From contig BGKB01000079.1 in the NCBI GenBank assembly GCA_003116975.1, positions 248,001-312,000 of the forward strand: 64,000 nucleotides of DNA, written 5' to 3'. The notes beneath the pieces are model-generated. The model was not told the origin of the DNA and ran no database searches. It was given only the letters and a program-made list of their open reading frames with translations. The translations under genes and the position numbers were made by a program. The stretch is from Aurantiochytrium sp. KH105. Taxonomy: Eukaryota; Sar; Bigyra; Thraustochytrida; Thraustochytriidae. How positions within the stretch are numbered: position 1 is the first letter of the stretch; the number at the start of each line of letters is the position of its first letter. This document shows, in pieces, positions 29,796-40,337 of this stretch.

Positions 29796-30346
29796 AGCCA
29801 ATGGGAGTGAGAGTGAAGACGAATGCGACCGTCCTGGGTGTTTTCTCTTACTGCGACCGTCCTCCCGGGAAGCAAACCCGACAATGCAAGCAAGCGACCC
29901 AAGAACCAAACACGACCAACCAAAGAAACAACAGCATTGACAAGACGGGGACCGAGACCGAGACGGCGACCACGGCTGACTGCAGCTCGCGCTTCGCGAG
30001 CAAGCGAGCGAGCAAGCGAGCAAGCAAGCAATGCGCACGAGGACTTCAAGTTTCTTTCCTTTTCTTTCGATCTATCGTCTCGCGCTCCCTCGCGCTCTCC
30101 GCGTGCGCTCTCCGTGCGTTTCCTGCCTCTCTCAGCTTCTCCTCCTTCCTTTCTTCTTTTTCTGTCTGTCTGTCTGTCTCTCTCTGGAAGCAGGCAGAGG
30201 CAACTCGTTTCGAATTTTCAAATTCCTTTCAGACCTAACTTCCTTCCTTGTTTTTTTCCCCCAAATCCAAAATTCGAAAATTCGAAATTCGAAAAGTTTC
30301 AAAGGCAGCCGCCGGCACGGGCCCCGCCCGGGGTGCGCGCCGCTTC

Positions 30347-30356
30347 GCTCTCTCTC

Positions 30357-30389
<33 letters not shown>
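30347..30389. repeat. (CT)n microsatellite
   Basis: A pure pyrimidine CT run with one CCC interruption. Confidence 0.9.
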
Positions 30390-30427
30390 GCAGGCAGCTG
30401 CTGCAGCTTCCGTTCGAGCTTGCGTCT

Positions 30428-30452
30428 CCATCCATCCATCCATCCATCCATT
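30428..30452. repeat. (CCAT)n microsatellite
   Basis: Six tandem copies. Confidence 0.9.
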
Positions 30453-32601
30453 TATATCGCGTCGCGTGCGCCAGGTCGCTCGTTCGCGAGCCTCGCCACT
30501 GGCTGGCTGCCTGCCTGCCACCACCAGTAGCGAGTGGAATCGATCCTCGACTAGCGATTCGCAGATCGTTGACCGGCTGCGAGGCGAATCGATCTCGATC
30601 TCGCCAGCGCTGCGAGGCCGGCCACCTCGAGCTGCGTCGCGAGTGCAAGTATACTTCTCGCAGCCGCCGAGCCTCAGCCCGTGCGTCCGGCACGGCCAAC
30701 TGCACGCGCGACATCGCCTGCTACGACTTCGACGGGCTCACGATCCTGCGCTCAGCGTCGCTCTGCATGCTGGCTGATGTCAAGTGGCACGGATAGTACA
30801 TGAGGATGTACGCGTCTATCGCCTGTCTCCCCTCGCATCGCCTCGCATCGCGTGCGGGTCGCTCGATTCCCTCGCTCGTGGTCGCTCGCTCGCTGGCTCG
30901 CCGGCCGGGCCGCATCACGTGGGCGCCAACCACCACCTCCACCACCTCCGCCGCCCTCGTGCGTGCGTCCTTGCGTGCGCTTCCTGCTCCACTTGACCGG
31001 GAAGCACGGAGAACAAAAAAGGAGAGAGGGAGAACTCCCGCATCTCTCCTCCATCAGCGTCCACCGTGGCCATCAATCGACCTCGCGCAACATTCACGCC
31101 AGCGACTGCGACTGCGACCAGGGCGAGCGCTGCCTCTCCTCCCTCACCCTTCGCAAGTAGTTGGTGAACAACAACAGACTTCTTGGCGCAGATTTTCCTG
31201 CCCTCCATGGCCGAGACCAACAGCTGGTTGCAGCGCGCGTCATCGTGGACAGCGAGCTCCGCGAAGAAGCACGCTCGCAGCACATAGCCGCTCAAGGACT
31301 TCGGCCTGCAGGCAGTCAGGCGTGCCGGCCGAGATTCCAAGACGAGCCGGCGCGCCGTCTCCCCGCGACGTCACCGCCGTCCTTGTTAGCCCTGCAGTGC
31401 GTGCGCACGTGCGTGCGCACTCACTCACGGCCGGCCATCTTGCTCAGCTCGTCATCGCATCACCGACCACATCTCGCGCGTCGCGCCGCGTCGCGTCGTG
31501 CCACGGAGTCCTCGCTCCCTCGCTCGTCGGTGTCGCCTTTCACGTTGCGGAGCAGGCGCGCTGGGGTCGTGGTCGCGATGGGGTCACGGAGGGGATACCG
31601 GGCCCAGCGGAGCGGCACGTGAACGGTTTCGTGCGAACTCCGACAGTCCAGGGGGGGGGTGAGTCGCGGTTTCATCCCCTGGGGTGGCCGGGAGTAAGTT
31701 TCGAGGATAGAGATGGTGGTTGAGTGGGGCGACTGGGCGGAAAAGAGGCCGCTGGCAGTGGGAATAGGGCTCGCCTCATCGATGTCGGTTGAATGTTGGC
31801 AATAAAGATTGGGTGCTTGACTGTAAATGACTTGTCGGTCCTTTGATTAAAATGTCCTTTTGCGCGCGCTTTTTGGGTTCGATCTTCTGCCACTTGCAAA
31901 GTCACACGACCAATTCAGCCGAAGCAATAAGTGATTTGGCTTTCAAAAGGAAGCAAGGTGCCTTACGCGTTGCTCTCTGATCCAACGCTGTCGATGTCAA
32001 ATGCGGGGGTCTGTCTACTCCTGCGACTTTGTTCAGAAGACGTTTTGTTTTGTAGGCCCAAATAAAGTTTGAGGTGCCGTCACAGAATCCTTTCGAAATC
32101 TTATGCTCTTGTTTCTCCTCGCTCGTTATTGTTGCGCTTCTGATCGTGTAAGGTTGAAGTTTCCGTCTGTAAGCTAATTTTTTCGAATCATTTGTTTGTG
32201 TGACGAAAAGAAGACTTCTCCGACAGACCAAAAGTTTCCTCGACTTCTTCTCGATCGGAAATCTCTTTCTACCCGAGCAAGCAAACATCGCGCCTCCAAA
32301 GAATATTAAAATCCTCGCTCTCCAATTACAACCAGTCAGTCTTGCTTGCTTCTCCAGCAGCACAAGACTATGGTCAATCTCTTCTGGAGCTCCCACCCCA
32401 TGCGGAGACTTGCAAGCAGCGTATTCACCGAGTTCAAGCAAGGTCTGCTTTGCGTTCTGTTTTCTACCAGGCGGCACTACAGCGGTAAAATAAAAGAAAA
32501 CAGAGCATTCTTCTTCATGATAAAATCAACTACAGTTCAAAAACGATATGCTACGAATGTCAAGTCTACGTGTGGATAAAAGACAATGCAGACCCAAAGA
32601 A

Positions 32602-34359
32602 TTAAACCTGGGCAACAACTCCGTTGGCGCCGGGCTGCTCGTTGCTCGAGTCCGAAGACTCACGCTGGGCATCGACGCTGTCGTCATCCTCATTCTCCAC
32701 GGTAGCCTTGGAAAGCTGGGGCGCCTCAACGTCAGCCTTGGTGTCCTCGCCCTCGGGCTTGGTGAAGTCGTCGTCAGAGAGACCAAAGCGGCGCTCGAGC
32801 CAAGCCCTGCCATTGCGACGGTTGTACCAGAAGGCAATGAGAGCGTGAATGACAACAAAGAGAATAATGGCGACAATGCAACCCGCCATGGCTCCTGTTC
32901 CCATCTGGATGCCAATGCTAATACCGAGAATCACGCCCGGGTAGACAAAGAAGAGCATGATAATGTAGAAGATGGGGAAGGCCTTGAAGGTTGCCGCAAG
33001 GTTGCCGAGGTTTTTGGCAGCGCGAATCGGAATGGCACGAATGATCGGGAGCGGGTAAAACATAACCACACCAAGAACGTTGAACATGACATGCACCATT
33101 GCCAGCTGGAAGCCAGTCGAGCTGTCGCTGACGAGCGAGGCCAAGACACCAGTGAGGGTCGTACCGATGTTGGCGCCAAGGGTGAGCGGGAGCATACCCT
33201 CGACCGAAAGCGCATCGATGGCAACAAGGGGCGTGAGCACCGAGGTAGTGATGGAGGACGACTGGACAAACATGGTGACACCGCAGCCAACGACAATGGC
33301 GAGGTAGCCATTCATGTTGAGCGCCTTCTTGAGAGCGTCTTCGGCGGCGCCGCGCACGGCGATGCCCAGGATCTTGACCATGCAGAGGAGCGAGATGATA
33401 AGCATGACGAGGGAGAGGACGAGCGTGATAATGCCGGCCTCGCGCTGCAGACCGGCGTCAGCAAAGACACCGGCCTTGTTGAGCTTGTACGAGTTAAAGT
33501 GGTCGCGGGCAGCTTCCATGGCGGTCTGATTCACCGAGATGACGCCGTTGTCGTAGACGCAGTAGTCAAAGCTGGCCTTGGCCTTCTTCTTGCTGTCGCC
33601 GCACCATCCCTCGAGGGCGAGCTCGGACTCGGCGCAGCGCTTCTGGTGGAAAACGTACGGGTCGCACACACCGGTGGACGCGGCATCGTCGCAGAGGACA
33701 TCCTCGCAGTGGCTGAGCGCAGGGCGGCCGTAGGCAAAGTCCTTGATGACGTCCTTGTCGACCGAGATGATCTTCTTGGAGATGGCCGCGGTGATGGTCT
33801 TAAGCGGGCCTTCCCAATCCTCGCAGTTGTCGCCCGTGCACTCCTGGAAGCTCTGGGCCATGGCTTCGGTCATGAGGAAGAGCACGCCGCCGTTGCCGCC
33901 GTTGATGGCCGACGAGATGAGCTCGACGGGCAGCCAAAAGATGACGTTCATGTAGTTGAACATGTCGTGCACGGTGGCGCCCGAAAATGCGCGGCGGTAC
34001 TGCTCGCGGTCGCCTACAAAGCTCATCGACACAATGGTGTTCGTCACCGAGGTACCGATGTTGGCGCCCATGACCATGGGAATGCCCTGCTCGACAGGGA
34101 GAACACCGGCGCCGGCGGCGGCAACAATGATCGAGGTGGTCGTGGACGACGACTGGACGAGCACGGTGGCGAGGATACCGACCATGAGGCCGGCGATCGG
34201 ATTATCGACGGACCCAAAGAGCGAGCCTGCCGAGTCACCGGCGATCACCTTGAAGCCATCGCCCAGCAGCGCGAGGCCCACGAGGAACCAGTACAGAAAA
34301 AAGAGCACGCCGGCAAAGAGGGCGAAGCCCTTGAGCCACGCCTTGTAGTTGCAGTCCAT
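32602..34359 (-). CDS. Sodium-dependent phosphate cotransporter, SLC34 (type II) family
   Basis: A 585-residue polytopic membrane protein expected to drive phosphate uptake with sodium across the plasma membrane. The two inverted halves each carry the family's QSSS signature: VQSSSTTTSIIVAAAGAG near residues 68-85 followed by GANIGTSVTNTIVS, and later VQSSSITTSVLTPL followed by GANIGTTLTGVLASL. Between the halves is a large extracellular loop with many Cys residues (ECTGDNCEDW, HCEDVLCDD, EGWCGD), as in animal SLC34 proteins, where disulfides and glycosylation occur. The C-terminal tail is acidic and cytosolic. The ATG at 34359 (MDCNYKAWLKG) is chosen because the frame upstream is Arg/Ser-rich leader sequence. 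No intron. Confidence 0.92.
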   Translation of the reverse strand: MDCNYKAWLKGFALFAGVLFFLYWFLVGLALLGDGFKVIAGDSAGSLFGSVDNPIAGLMVGILATVLVQSSSTTTSIIVAAAGAGVLPVEQGIPMVMGANIGTSVTNTIVSMSFVGDREQYRRAFSGATVHDMFNYMNVIFWLPVELISSAINGGNGGVLFLMTEAMAQSFQECTGDNCEDWEGPLKTITAAISKKIISVDKDVIKDFAYGRPALSHCEDVLCDDAASTGVCDPYVFHQKRCAESELALEGWCGDSKKKAKASFDYCVYDNGVISVNQTAMEAARDHFNSYKLNKAGVFADAGLQREAGIITLVLSLVMLIISLLCMVKILGIAVRGAAEDALKKALNMNGYLAIVVGCGVTMFVQSSSITTSVLTPLVAIDALSVEGMLPLTLGANIGTTLTGVLASLVSDSSTGFQLAMVHVMFNVLGVVMFYPLPIIRAIPIRAAKNLGNLAATFKAFPIFYIIMLFFVYPGVILGISIGIQMGTGAMAGCIVAIILFVVIHALIAFWYNRRNGRAWLERRFGLSDDDFTKPEGEDTKADVEAPQLSKATVENEDDDSVDAQRESSDSSNEQPGANGVVAQV

Positions 34360-34850
34360 CTTGTTTGCTTTGTTGTAATGCAGGGGCGCTGCGAGACACC
34401 CGTGCCCTGTGCTTGCTTGCTTGCTTTCTTTCCGAATCAAGCTCAAGCAGACACGATTCAGCCGCACAAGCTGACTAGCTGTCAAGCTGTCAGGCTGCTG
34501 CGCTGCCGCGAGTCTGAATCGAGTTCGAGGTTTGCTTTTTCGGTTTGCCGAGGCTTGGGTTTTGCCTTGCGGGTTTGTCTGCCTCGCCGCGCGGGACTGG
34601 TGGTCGCTCGCTCGCCCAGCACGGCCTCGGGGCAGTGGGCCTGTCCTCTCGGCGCCACACACTCCCTCTCTGCCCCAGAGGCGCCGGGAGGGGAGGGGGG
34701 TAGGCGGGGCGTCGGGCGAGTCGGGGCGAAGCAAGGCCGAGAGAGAGAGACAAAGAAAAAGAAAAGCAAGGCGACCGGAAATTGGAAGGCGCCGCCGGGC
34801 CTGCACAAAGAAGGGAGGAAGGAGAGGAAGCTTGGAAAAGCCACCCTCGA

Positions 34851-34873
34851 CTCGCCTCGCCTCGCCTCGCCTC
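34851..34873. repeat. (CTCGC)n pentanucleotide repeat
   Basis: Nearly five tandem copies about 490 bp upstream of the SLC34 start codon. Confidence 0.85.
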
Positions 34874-36204
34874 GACTTGCCCGTGCGTGCGTCCGTGCGT
34901 GCGTGCGTGCGTCCGTGCGAGCGCGGGCCGGCCGACAGACAAAATGACAGACAGAAGGACGGCGGAGCAGGCCGCTAGATGCGAAGGCGCACGCCTCTTC
35001 AGCGCCGCGCGTGCCATGCGCCGGGAAAAGAAAGTCTCTCTCTCGGCTCCGTTGTTGCCTCACCCCCATCTTCACCGTCATCAATCCTCGTCAACGTGCA
35101 GTGTCCATCCGCTCCATTCACTCATCCATCCATTCGAATGACGTGCACCGCGACGTGGCATGACATGACACTCATCCCATCCAAAATGGACCGCCAGCAG
35201 CAGCCGCAGCAGCCCGCCGGAGCAGAGCAAACTGCAGCCGCCTGGCCGGTTCTCGCGGCCTGCCCCGGGCGCCGTAGGGTGGCGGCGCCGCCAAGAAGGA
35301 ATGAACGAACGAACGATGCGAAGTGCGTGGGAGAAGGAATGAATGAATGAACGAATGAATGAGTGCAGGGAGCGGCGCCACCCTCGGCGGCACGAGCGCG
35401 CGCCACGAGCCGCCTCTGGCGTGCGGGCCGAGCCTAGCCGCGGCCTAGGCCTCTTCTACGCGCGCGTTGCCCCTTGGCCGCGGGCGGAGCGAATCTTCCC
35501 GGAGCCTCTCACTTCCTGCACGCCACCCTCCTCGCCGCCGGCTCTGAGGGGGCCGAATCTTATCACTGGGGAATATCAGAGGAGACGCAGGACTTGAGGC
35601 CTCTACAGAGCGCCCTGCTGCGGGCCACCGCGAGGGTGCAACCTGCGGTTGAAATTCGTCAGGGTTTGATTGCGATTTTTTATTTAGAAATGATGATAAT
35701 TCGAAGCCTGCGGAAACTCGGCCCGGGTTGATCACTCGTGGTCGCGGGCTGCAGCTGCTGCTGCTGCTGCCTCACTGTCACGGCCAGTGGCGGCCGGCTG
35801 CGCTCGTGGCCGAGCCAACGCGTCTCGAACCTCCTCGCGCTCGATTTCGTCCTTCTCCTCGCGCAAAAACAAAGGAAAGAAAAGAAAAGGAAAGAAAAGA
35901 AAAGCAAGAAGGAAAGAAAGAAAGAATCCAAAAGCTAGGAGCAGCAACAGCCAGGGAGACGACTCGAGGCACCGGCAGCCAGCCCGAAAGCGACTGATAC
36001 AGAGGGAGAACGCTGGAAACGAGCCACCCTACCGCCGCTACACCTAGCCCAGCCAACGCTCCCTCTTCCTCCGCGCCCCCCCCCCCCCCGTCCTCGCTCC
36101 CTGCCTCCCTCTGCCTCCGACACATTTCCCGGCCGGCAGCGGGCCTTGCAAGCGCTGCCTGCAGCTGCCTTCAAGTTTTCATATACTTTCTCTCCTCCTC
36201 CCGC

Positions 36205-36226
36205 GATCGATCGATCGATCGATCGA
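36205..36226. repeat. (ATCG)n self-complementary repeat
   Basis: Five and a half copies of a palindromic tetranucleotide, able to fold on itself. Confidence 0.9.
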
Positions 36227-37561
36227 ATCGCGTTCGGATCAACCCCCGCGCTCGGCTGAATGGCCCGTCGAAAGCGGTCGCAGCAACGGCGCCGCACCGC
36301 ACCGCGTCAACCGCATCGATCATTTCTTTCGTTCTGGCTGCCGGGGTCTGTCTTTCGCGTCCCTTTCGGCGCGGCGCGGATAACGAACGCGAAGCAGATA
36401 CGAGGCGCAAGTAGATGCGATGCCTCGGCGCCCCCGCCATCCTCGCTTCGCATCGCGTCGCGTCGCGTCGCGTCGCGTCCGTCGCTGCTCTCGAGCCAAT
36501 CGCCCGACTCGAGCTCGACCTTAAGCGCCTACGTACGGTGCGCGGAAGGCTTGCGGCGTGCAGTGCGGATGCACGCATGCCGGCGAGGAAAAGCCAAGAT
36601 GCGACGAGCCCGCGACCTCGGTGCGGGAGATTTCGAAAAAATATAAATCAAAACCAAGCCGACAGTCAACCACCGCGCCACGAAAGCTCGCTCGCTCGCG
36701 CCAGCTGCCTGTAGCCTCTCTGCAACGGCCGCACTCTTCGTCCTCGCGCTCAGCTTTGCAGGCTCAAGCCCGAGCGCAAGCTCGAGCTCTAGCCTGCCGC
36801 CTGCTGGCTGCAGCATGCGCAGCCAAGCCAGGTGATGCAGGCGCGAGATGACGCCTCGCGCGCCCCACAGCGGCGGCCCAGGATGTGTGTACGTGCGTGT
36901 ATGGCGCGCGCACCGAGGGCGGTGCTGGCTGTGGGGGCCGCACCCCAAGGAGGAGCTCAGGCCTAGGGTTCCGCCTAGCGCGCCGCTAGCGTAGGGTGGC
37001 TGGCGGGCTGGCGCCCAAGATGGACGGGAGGGCGGAGGGACGGCTGCCGCCAGCTGCCGCACCTACTTGACTTTTATGCACTTGTGGCTTGACTTGAATG
37101 GCCATGAAGGCACGCCGCGGGCTCGAGCGCCCTGGCCTCGCGGTCGAAGGCAAAGGCGAGGCCGACGCGAGCCGAGCGGATCGGAGCGAATGCGGCGAGA
37201 GTGAGTCGGCCGCTGGGGAGGGTGAGGGGCCGAGCGAGGTAGATTCCGGCAGGGTGGTGTTTTTTGGGGTGGGGGGTTCTTGATTATGGAAAAGCAGGGT
37301 GACGAGGGAAAGAATGCACGTCGCGTGGAGGCGCCGAACAATCGAGGTCCACGGCACCAGTGCCTGCCTACCTACCACCCAACCCGACCTGCGCCGGCGC
37401 CGCGGCTCGACCGGCTCCGTTTGGACGTGGCTTGACGAGACTTGCCTTGCCTTTCATGGAGATCGATCGATCAATCTATCAACCGATTGACTGTCGTCCC
37501 CTGGCACGACAAAGAAGAAGAAAAAGAAGAAGAAGAAGAAGAAACGCAAGCGTGAAGCCTG

Positions 37562-37606
37562 CCTCCCTCCCTCCTCCCTCCCTCCCTCCTCCCTCCCTCC
37601 CCCCTC
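37562..37606. repeat. (CCTC)n pyrimidine tract
   Basis: CCTC repeats directly following a purine (AAG)n tract at 37505-37548, so a pure-purine and a pure-pyrimidine tract lie side by side on one strand. Confidence 0.85.
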
Positions 37607-38240
37607 AAGACTTGAGAACTCGTCTGTCTCGCCTGGAAGCCAACGAAGATTCGATCTCTCCCCCTGACGCGCCTCCAAACTTGAACCCAATCGCAACCAG
37701 CCAACCCGTGCAGCCAACACACGCGCCTGATAACTCGCATCGCAGAGAGCAGGAAACCAACGCTACAAGTGTCCTCTTTTCTCCTTTCCTCTCCGCGCGT
37801 CCGTCCCGGCCGAGCGTGCGCCTGCTTCCGTGTCCGCCGCAGGTCGACTTGGTTGGTGCACGATGCGCCGCGAGCTGCCAGAACGAAGATTCGACAATCG
37901 TAAGTAAGCGATGCGCAGGAGACTGCAACTTTCACATCGATTCGCTGCCAAACTTTGCCCGTGCCAGGCGAGCAGAAGCAAGCAACAGCAAGCCGCAACA
38001 GCTTCAGCAAGCAAATAGTGACCCTTATGTATACGCCATACATTTGCAGCTACTCTCGCTGCCCTGGCAATCGGCCGCGTGCGGCAGTCAGCTGCAGCAG
38101 CGCAGCTCCTCGGTGGCCGTTTGTTTCGCCGCAGCTCGACGCTCAGGACCGGCAGCGCACTGCAAGCGCGCGAGAGCTCGCGACGGGTTGGTTTCCCTAC
38201 GCCGATTGCCTCCACGAACGGATCAAAGGCGCGGCGGCGG

Positions 38241-38284
38241 CGTAGGGTGGTGCGCCTCGCCGCGAATCAAGGCGCCACCCTACG
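38241..38284. repeat. Inverted repeat built from CGTAGGGTGG
   Basis: Left arm 38241-38256 and right arm 38271-38284 pair over 10 plus 4 bases with a 2-nt bulge and a 14-nt loop. It belongs to the family of GTAGGGTGGC motifs in this region. Confidence 0.85.
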
Positions 38285-38471
38285 AAGCCCGGCGGCCTCG
38301 GAGGGCTCAACCGCGAGCATCGAGCGAGCGAGCGACCAATCGGGAAACGCGCGCGGCAACCGCCGTGGCGAGACGAAACGAGACGAAACGAAATGATGAA
38401 ATGAAATGAAACGCAACGAGACAAACTGAAACGAAACGAGATGAGCCACCCTACGCAATAACACAAATTCT

Positions 38472-38499
38472 GGGCGATCACCCTGGGGCGATCACCCTG
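38472..38499. repeat. Perfect 14-bp direct duplication plus palindrome
   Basis: GGGCGATCACCCTG occurs twice back to back, followed at 38499-38510 by the palindrome GGGACGCGTCCC. Confidence 0.9.
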
Positions 38500-40337
38500 G
38501 GACGCGTCCCGCGTCCCAGCACGACCTCACCTCAAACACAACAGCCACTGCAACAAACATCGCGTTCGTTACATTCCGCCCTGCTCGCTGATCGGCTCGA
38601 GCGAAGCGCCAGCCTTCGCTTTGTTCACCCAGCCCCGCTCGCGATGCCAACGGTCGCGCAAGTATCCATCAATCTGTACGAACCGCGGAATGAATTCTTC
38701 TTGCATCCAGGACCCCTAGACGGCCGTTGCCTCAGGCGACAAAACGCTTGAGCCCCCTAACGTACTCAATCGCCGACCTGGCCTCCGCCACTGCGTCGAG
38801 CGAGTCTAGCTCATACATCATCCGCGTCGCGCGAGAACAGCCACGGCCAGATCGCGCGCCAGACGAGTACGCCCGGGTTATTGTTGGCCACCGGTGGGGA
38901 CAGAATCGGGGCTCGATGGCGGCGACAATCGTGCGATGCGGGACCGTGCGGGACGGCGCACGCGGCAGGCTGCGAGGGTGTCCAACAGCGATGGTGGCGG
39001 TGTGGGAGGCTCGATCGCTCGTCATCGGCAGGCCACGCGAGACGATGCGTCTGAATTGCAGCGCAGCCGGCAGGGCTGGTGCGGATCGCGTGAGCTACTT
39101 GCGGCTCCAAAACTTGCACCTCGTGACGCGTGTCGCAGTCGAGCGAGCAAGGACGCGAGCGAGAAACAACATTTTGTTGGTTTCGTCGTTGGATCGGTAG
39201 ATCATGATCGCGTCGTTCGTCGTGCGCAAGCCGGCTTCCTCTTCTCGTGCGAGAAACAGTCCAGGCCGAAGTCATTCTCCTGCGATTCGACAGAAACGCC
39301 CAGCGCAGCAAAGCGAACGAGCGCAATTGACACTCTCTCCAGGCCTAGGAGTTCAGGCCCGAGTATCCAGGCCCCCGACGTCTCAAGCTTGAAAGGAGTC
39401 GCAGTCCGCGAGGCCGGTGCTCCAAAGTGGTCTCGACTCACAGTCTGCAACGCTCGCGCTCAAAAAAAAAGGTCTCGGCCTGCGGTTCTTAGATTTCCCG
39501 CATGCCCTCCGCATCCCCCAACCCCCACTGGCGGCTGCGGCCGCACCCAGGCGTCGCCCCGAGGCCCATCCGTATCCTGCCGCGTGCGCAACGGTCGAGG
39601 CCCGGTCAGCGAGTGTTCATCGGGCTCGGATCGGCGCTCGGGTCAACGCCGGGGAGGCTCGAGTGCTGGAGGCTAGGTTACTGCAGCTCCTGCCTGCGAT
39701 GCCCAACGTTTCACCGTATCAAAAAATGTCTCGCCCTGGCCGTTGCAGCCTTGTCGCGTGTGGGGCCCCAGGCTCCGAGCCTGACCTCCTGGCCAGACTT
39801 CGGTTAACCACAGTCGAGGCTCGTCAACGAGCGATAGGGGTTGACGATCTTGAAGTTGTAAAAGACGCGTTCGGCACCGGTAGCGGATACCGTTTCTCGC
39901 CAAACTCAGTCGCAATCGCGAGCGCATACACACACGTGCGTGGACAGGTGGAAATCACTATTTAAGTGGTTCTGGGAACGAGAATTCCTTCATACCTTCA
40001 AGGCCTCGTGCCTCGCGATGCGGATGCAGCGTGTTTGGTCTCTCAGGAGATTATTTTGTCCACCTTGGTTGAATGCTGCGCTATTTCTTGCTTCGCGATC
40101 ACTTGGCGAAAAATCAGCTTGCTTTTGTTCAAACAATCTTGCCGACCAATTTGGAAGAACGAGCTTGCAGTAACGCCCTAGCATGCACGTTGTACGGCAA
40201 TGCTTTCTTCGAAATGCTACAAGTATTTTGTTTCTTGAATTAAGACTGGTTAAGTAGAAATCCAATGCGAGGTGACAGAGTTTCTTTCTCTTTGTGTCGA
40301 AAAGTATTATGTGCTCAACTTTTGAGCCAAAGAAAAT

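Larger units (their letters stand above)
27972..32601. other. Gene-poor 4.6 kb region rich in simple repeats
   Basis: Contains the promoter of the Ala/Glu-rich gene and the 3' flank of SLC34. Pyrimidine tracts (28370-28550), CTG, CT, CCAT, GTCCT and GAGCC repeats dominate 28.0-30.5 kb. Two plus-strand frames end in Cys-bearing tails, at 30796 (ending ADVKWHG) and at 31160 (ending CDCDQGERCLSSLTLRK), but neither has a convincing start. 31.7-32.6 kb is AT-richer and has no credible gene. I see no tRNA, rRNA or transposon. Confidence 0.5.
34360..40337. other. Gene-poor 6 kb region with microsatellites and inverted motifs
   Basis: It includes the SLC34 promoter and the 3' flank of the MgtC-like gene. 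It holds a (CTTG)-type run at 34407-34424, CTCGC repeats at 34851-34873, GAAT repeats at 35335-35362, ATCG repeats at 36205-36226, CGCGT repeats near 36456-36480, AAG and CCTC tracts at 37505-37606, degenerate GAAAC repeats at 38370-38441, and six copies of GTAGGGTGGC or its complement. The open frames here are low-complexity and I support none as a gene. 39.98-40.33 kb is AT-rich with nothing recognised. Confidence 0.5.

Noticed and set aside
29033-30049. 338-codon minus-strand frame
   Set aside because: Arg/Ala/Ser-rich translation of microsatellite DNA, no domain, no credible start context.
30800-31723. 307-codon plus-strand frame, and an overlapping minus-strand frame 30915-31340
   Set aside because: Low-complexity Arg/Ser/Pro composition; the minus-strand one has no ATG until deep inside. 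No family resemblance.
31902-32477. 191-codon minus-strand frame in AT-richer DNA
   Set aside because: Starts at GTG, no domain, and no supporting context.
32548-34947. 799-codon plus-strand frame opposite SLC34
   Set aside because: Antisense shadow; the minus strand has unmistakable SLC34 motifs.
37360-38409. 349-codon plus-strand frame
   Set aside because: Built from AAG, CCTC and GAAAC repeats; not protein-like.
38720-39960. Broken frames on both strands that read slightly protein-like; considered as an old retroelement or other fossil
   Set aside because: No reverse transcriptase, integrase, protease or transposase motif could be recognised and no terminal repeats were found, so no family can be named.
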